The notes under the pieces are model-generated. The model was not told where the DNA came from, did not search any database, and saw nothing but the letters and a program-made list of their open reading frames with translations. Position numbers and translations under genes: made by a program. 5,602 bases of DNA from DASUFH01 sp036274645 (GTDB taxonomy: Bacteria > Acidobacteriota > Terriglobia > 20CM-2-55-15): contig DASUFH010000123.1 of NCBI GenBank assembly GCA_036274645.1, forward strand, positions 1 to 5,602, written 5' to 3'. Positions within the stretch are counted from its first letter, which is position 1. Every line of letters begins with the position of its first letter. This document shows, one piece after another, positions 5,054-5,602 of the stretch.

Positions 5054-5602
5054 CTAATTCTTCACGCGCATCTGAAACGGCGCGCTTTCGATGATGCCCA
5101 TCAGGATCGCGGAAAACCGGTTGTCGTCCTTCTCCGCGCTTTTCACGATGGAGCGAATCACCGGCATGTCGTAGTACTCGACTCCGCGACCCAGCGCATA
5201 CGTCATCATCTTTTCGGTAATCGTGCGAACGAACTGGGGTGAGTAGTGAACCAGGCGTTCCCGCAGTTCCGCCGGACCATTCACTTTTGCGCCGTCCCAC
5301 AATTCCGACGACGCGTCGATCGGAGTTCCTCCATCGCCACCCTGTTTGAGCCGCCAGGCGCCGTCCGCGTCGAAGTTTTCCAGCGCAAAGCCGATCGGAT
5401 CCATCAGCTTGTGGCAGCTCGCGCACGGCTCGTTCTTGCGGTGCAGCGTCATCTGCTCGCGCAGGGTCAGGACTTTGTGTTGTCCCGCAACCGCATCCTC
5501 CAGCGGAGGAACGTTGGGCGGCGGCTCCGGCGGTGGCGTGCCGAGAATGTTCTCGAGCACCCACACGCCGCGTTTGACCGGAGACGTGCGGAAGTTCTGT
5601 AC
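5054..5602 (-). CDS. C-terminal part of a DUF1592/DUF1588/DUF1585 cytochrome-like protein
   Basis: The frame is open to the window edge, so only the last 182 residues are present. Numbered from the edge, NFRTSPVKRGVWVLENILGT (3-22), the proline-rich PPPEPPPNVPPL (23-34) and the haem motif CASCH (60-64) with MDPIGFALENFD (67-78) identify DUF1588 (PSCyt3). PIDASSELWDG (94-104), QFVRTITEKMMTYALGRGVEYYD (123-145, quoted here in outline only) and FSAILMGIIESAPFQMR (163-179) identify the terminal DUF1585 (PSD2). Such proteins are usually 700-1000 residues long, with DUF1587, DUF1595 and DUF1592 domains upstream, and are exported. Their reaction is not established. A GTG at 5566 is not the true start, because the conserved DUF1588 sequence continues upstream of it. 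It is the first visible gene of the minus-strand operon with DUF1552 and the diheme cytochrome. Confidence 0.93.
   Translation of the reverse strand, partial: VQNFRTSPVKRGVWVLENILGTPPPEPPPNVPPLEDAVAGQHKVLTLREQMTLHRKNEPCASCHKLMDPIGFALENFDADGAWRLKQGGDGGTPIDASSELWDGAKVNGPAELRERLVHYSPQFVRTITEKMMTYALGRGVEYYDMPVIRSIVKSAEKDDNRFSAILMGIIESAPFQMRVKN

Noticed and set aside
4941..5564. 207-codon minus-strand frame over the DUF1588/DUF1585 region and the hairpin
   Set aside because: It is an out-of-frame reading of the conserved DUF1588/DUF1585 sequence. The CASCH motif and conserved blocks are in the other frame.

Overview
The window is about 60% G+C chromosomal DNA. It most resembles an Acidobacteriota genome, with Bryobacterales/Solibacter-like or Vicinamibacteria-like organisms the best guess. 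The reasons are the DUF1592/DUF1588/DUF1585 plus DUF1552 gene pair, a large secreted carboxypeptidase-regulatory-repeat protein, and a dispersed palindrome with the core GGGCGGTCTATGACCGCCC. Planctomycetota, Verrucomicrobiota and Myxococcota also carry the DUF1592/DUF1552 pair, so the assignment is an inference.

Layout, left to right. Positions 1-111 hold the last 36 codons of an unrecognised plus-strand gene. It converges on a minus-strand SanA-like (DUF218) membrane-anchored envelope protein at 810-152. That reading frame is broken by one base in an A5 run at 389-393, and its stop codon lies inside a copy of the dispersed palindrome. The 308-bp divergent region 811-1118 carries two candidate sigma70-type promoters facing away from each other. 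Between them lie two more palindrome copies in opposite orientation, forming a nearly perfect 34-bp inverted repeat. From 1119 to 2987 runs a 622-residue secreted protein: a signal peptide, an all-beta N-terminal domain and four carboxypeptidase-regulatory-like beta-sandwich repeats. A 35-bp convergent gap with a half copy of the palindrome separates it from the minus-strand operon.

That operon is transcribed from right to left. It begins with the C-terminal 182 residues of a DUF1588/DUF1585 cytochrome-like protein (5602-5054, truncated by the window edge). Next is a Tat-exported DUF1552 protein (4940-3594), then a small exported diheme cytochrome c (3580-3023). The last two genes are tightly linked: 13 bp separate them and the cytochrome ribosome site abuts the DUF1552 stop. 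The first two are separated by 113 bp containing a perfect 23-bp inverted repeat. All three products are predicted to be exported and three CxxCH haem sites are visible, so this looks like a periplasmic redox module of unknown substrate. It is the least understood part of the window. No tRNA, rRNA, CRISPR array, transposase or phage gene is visible.
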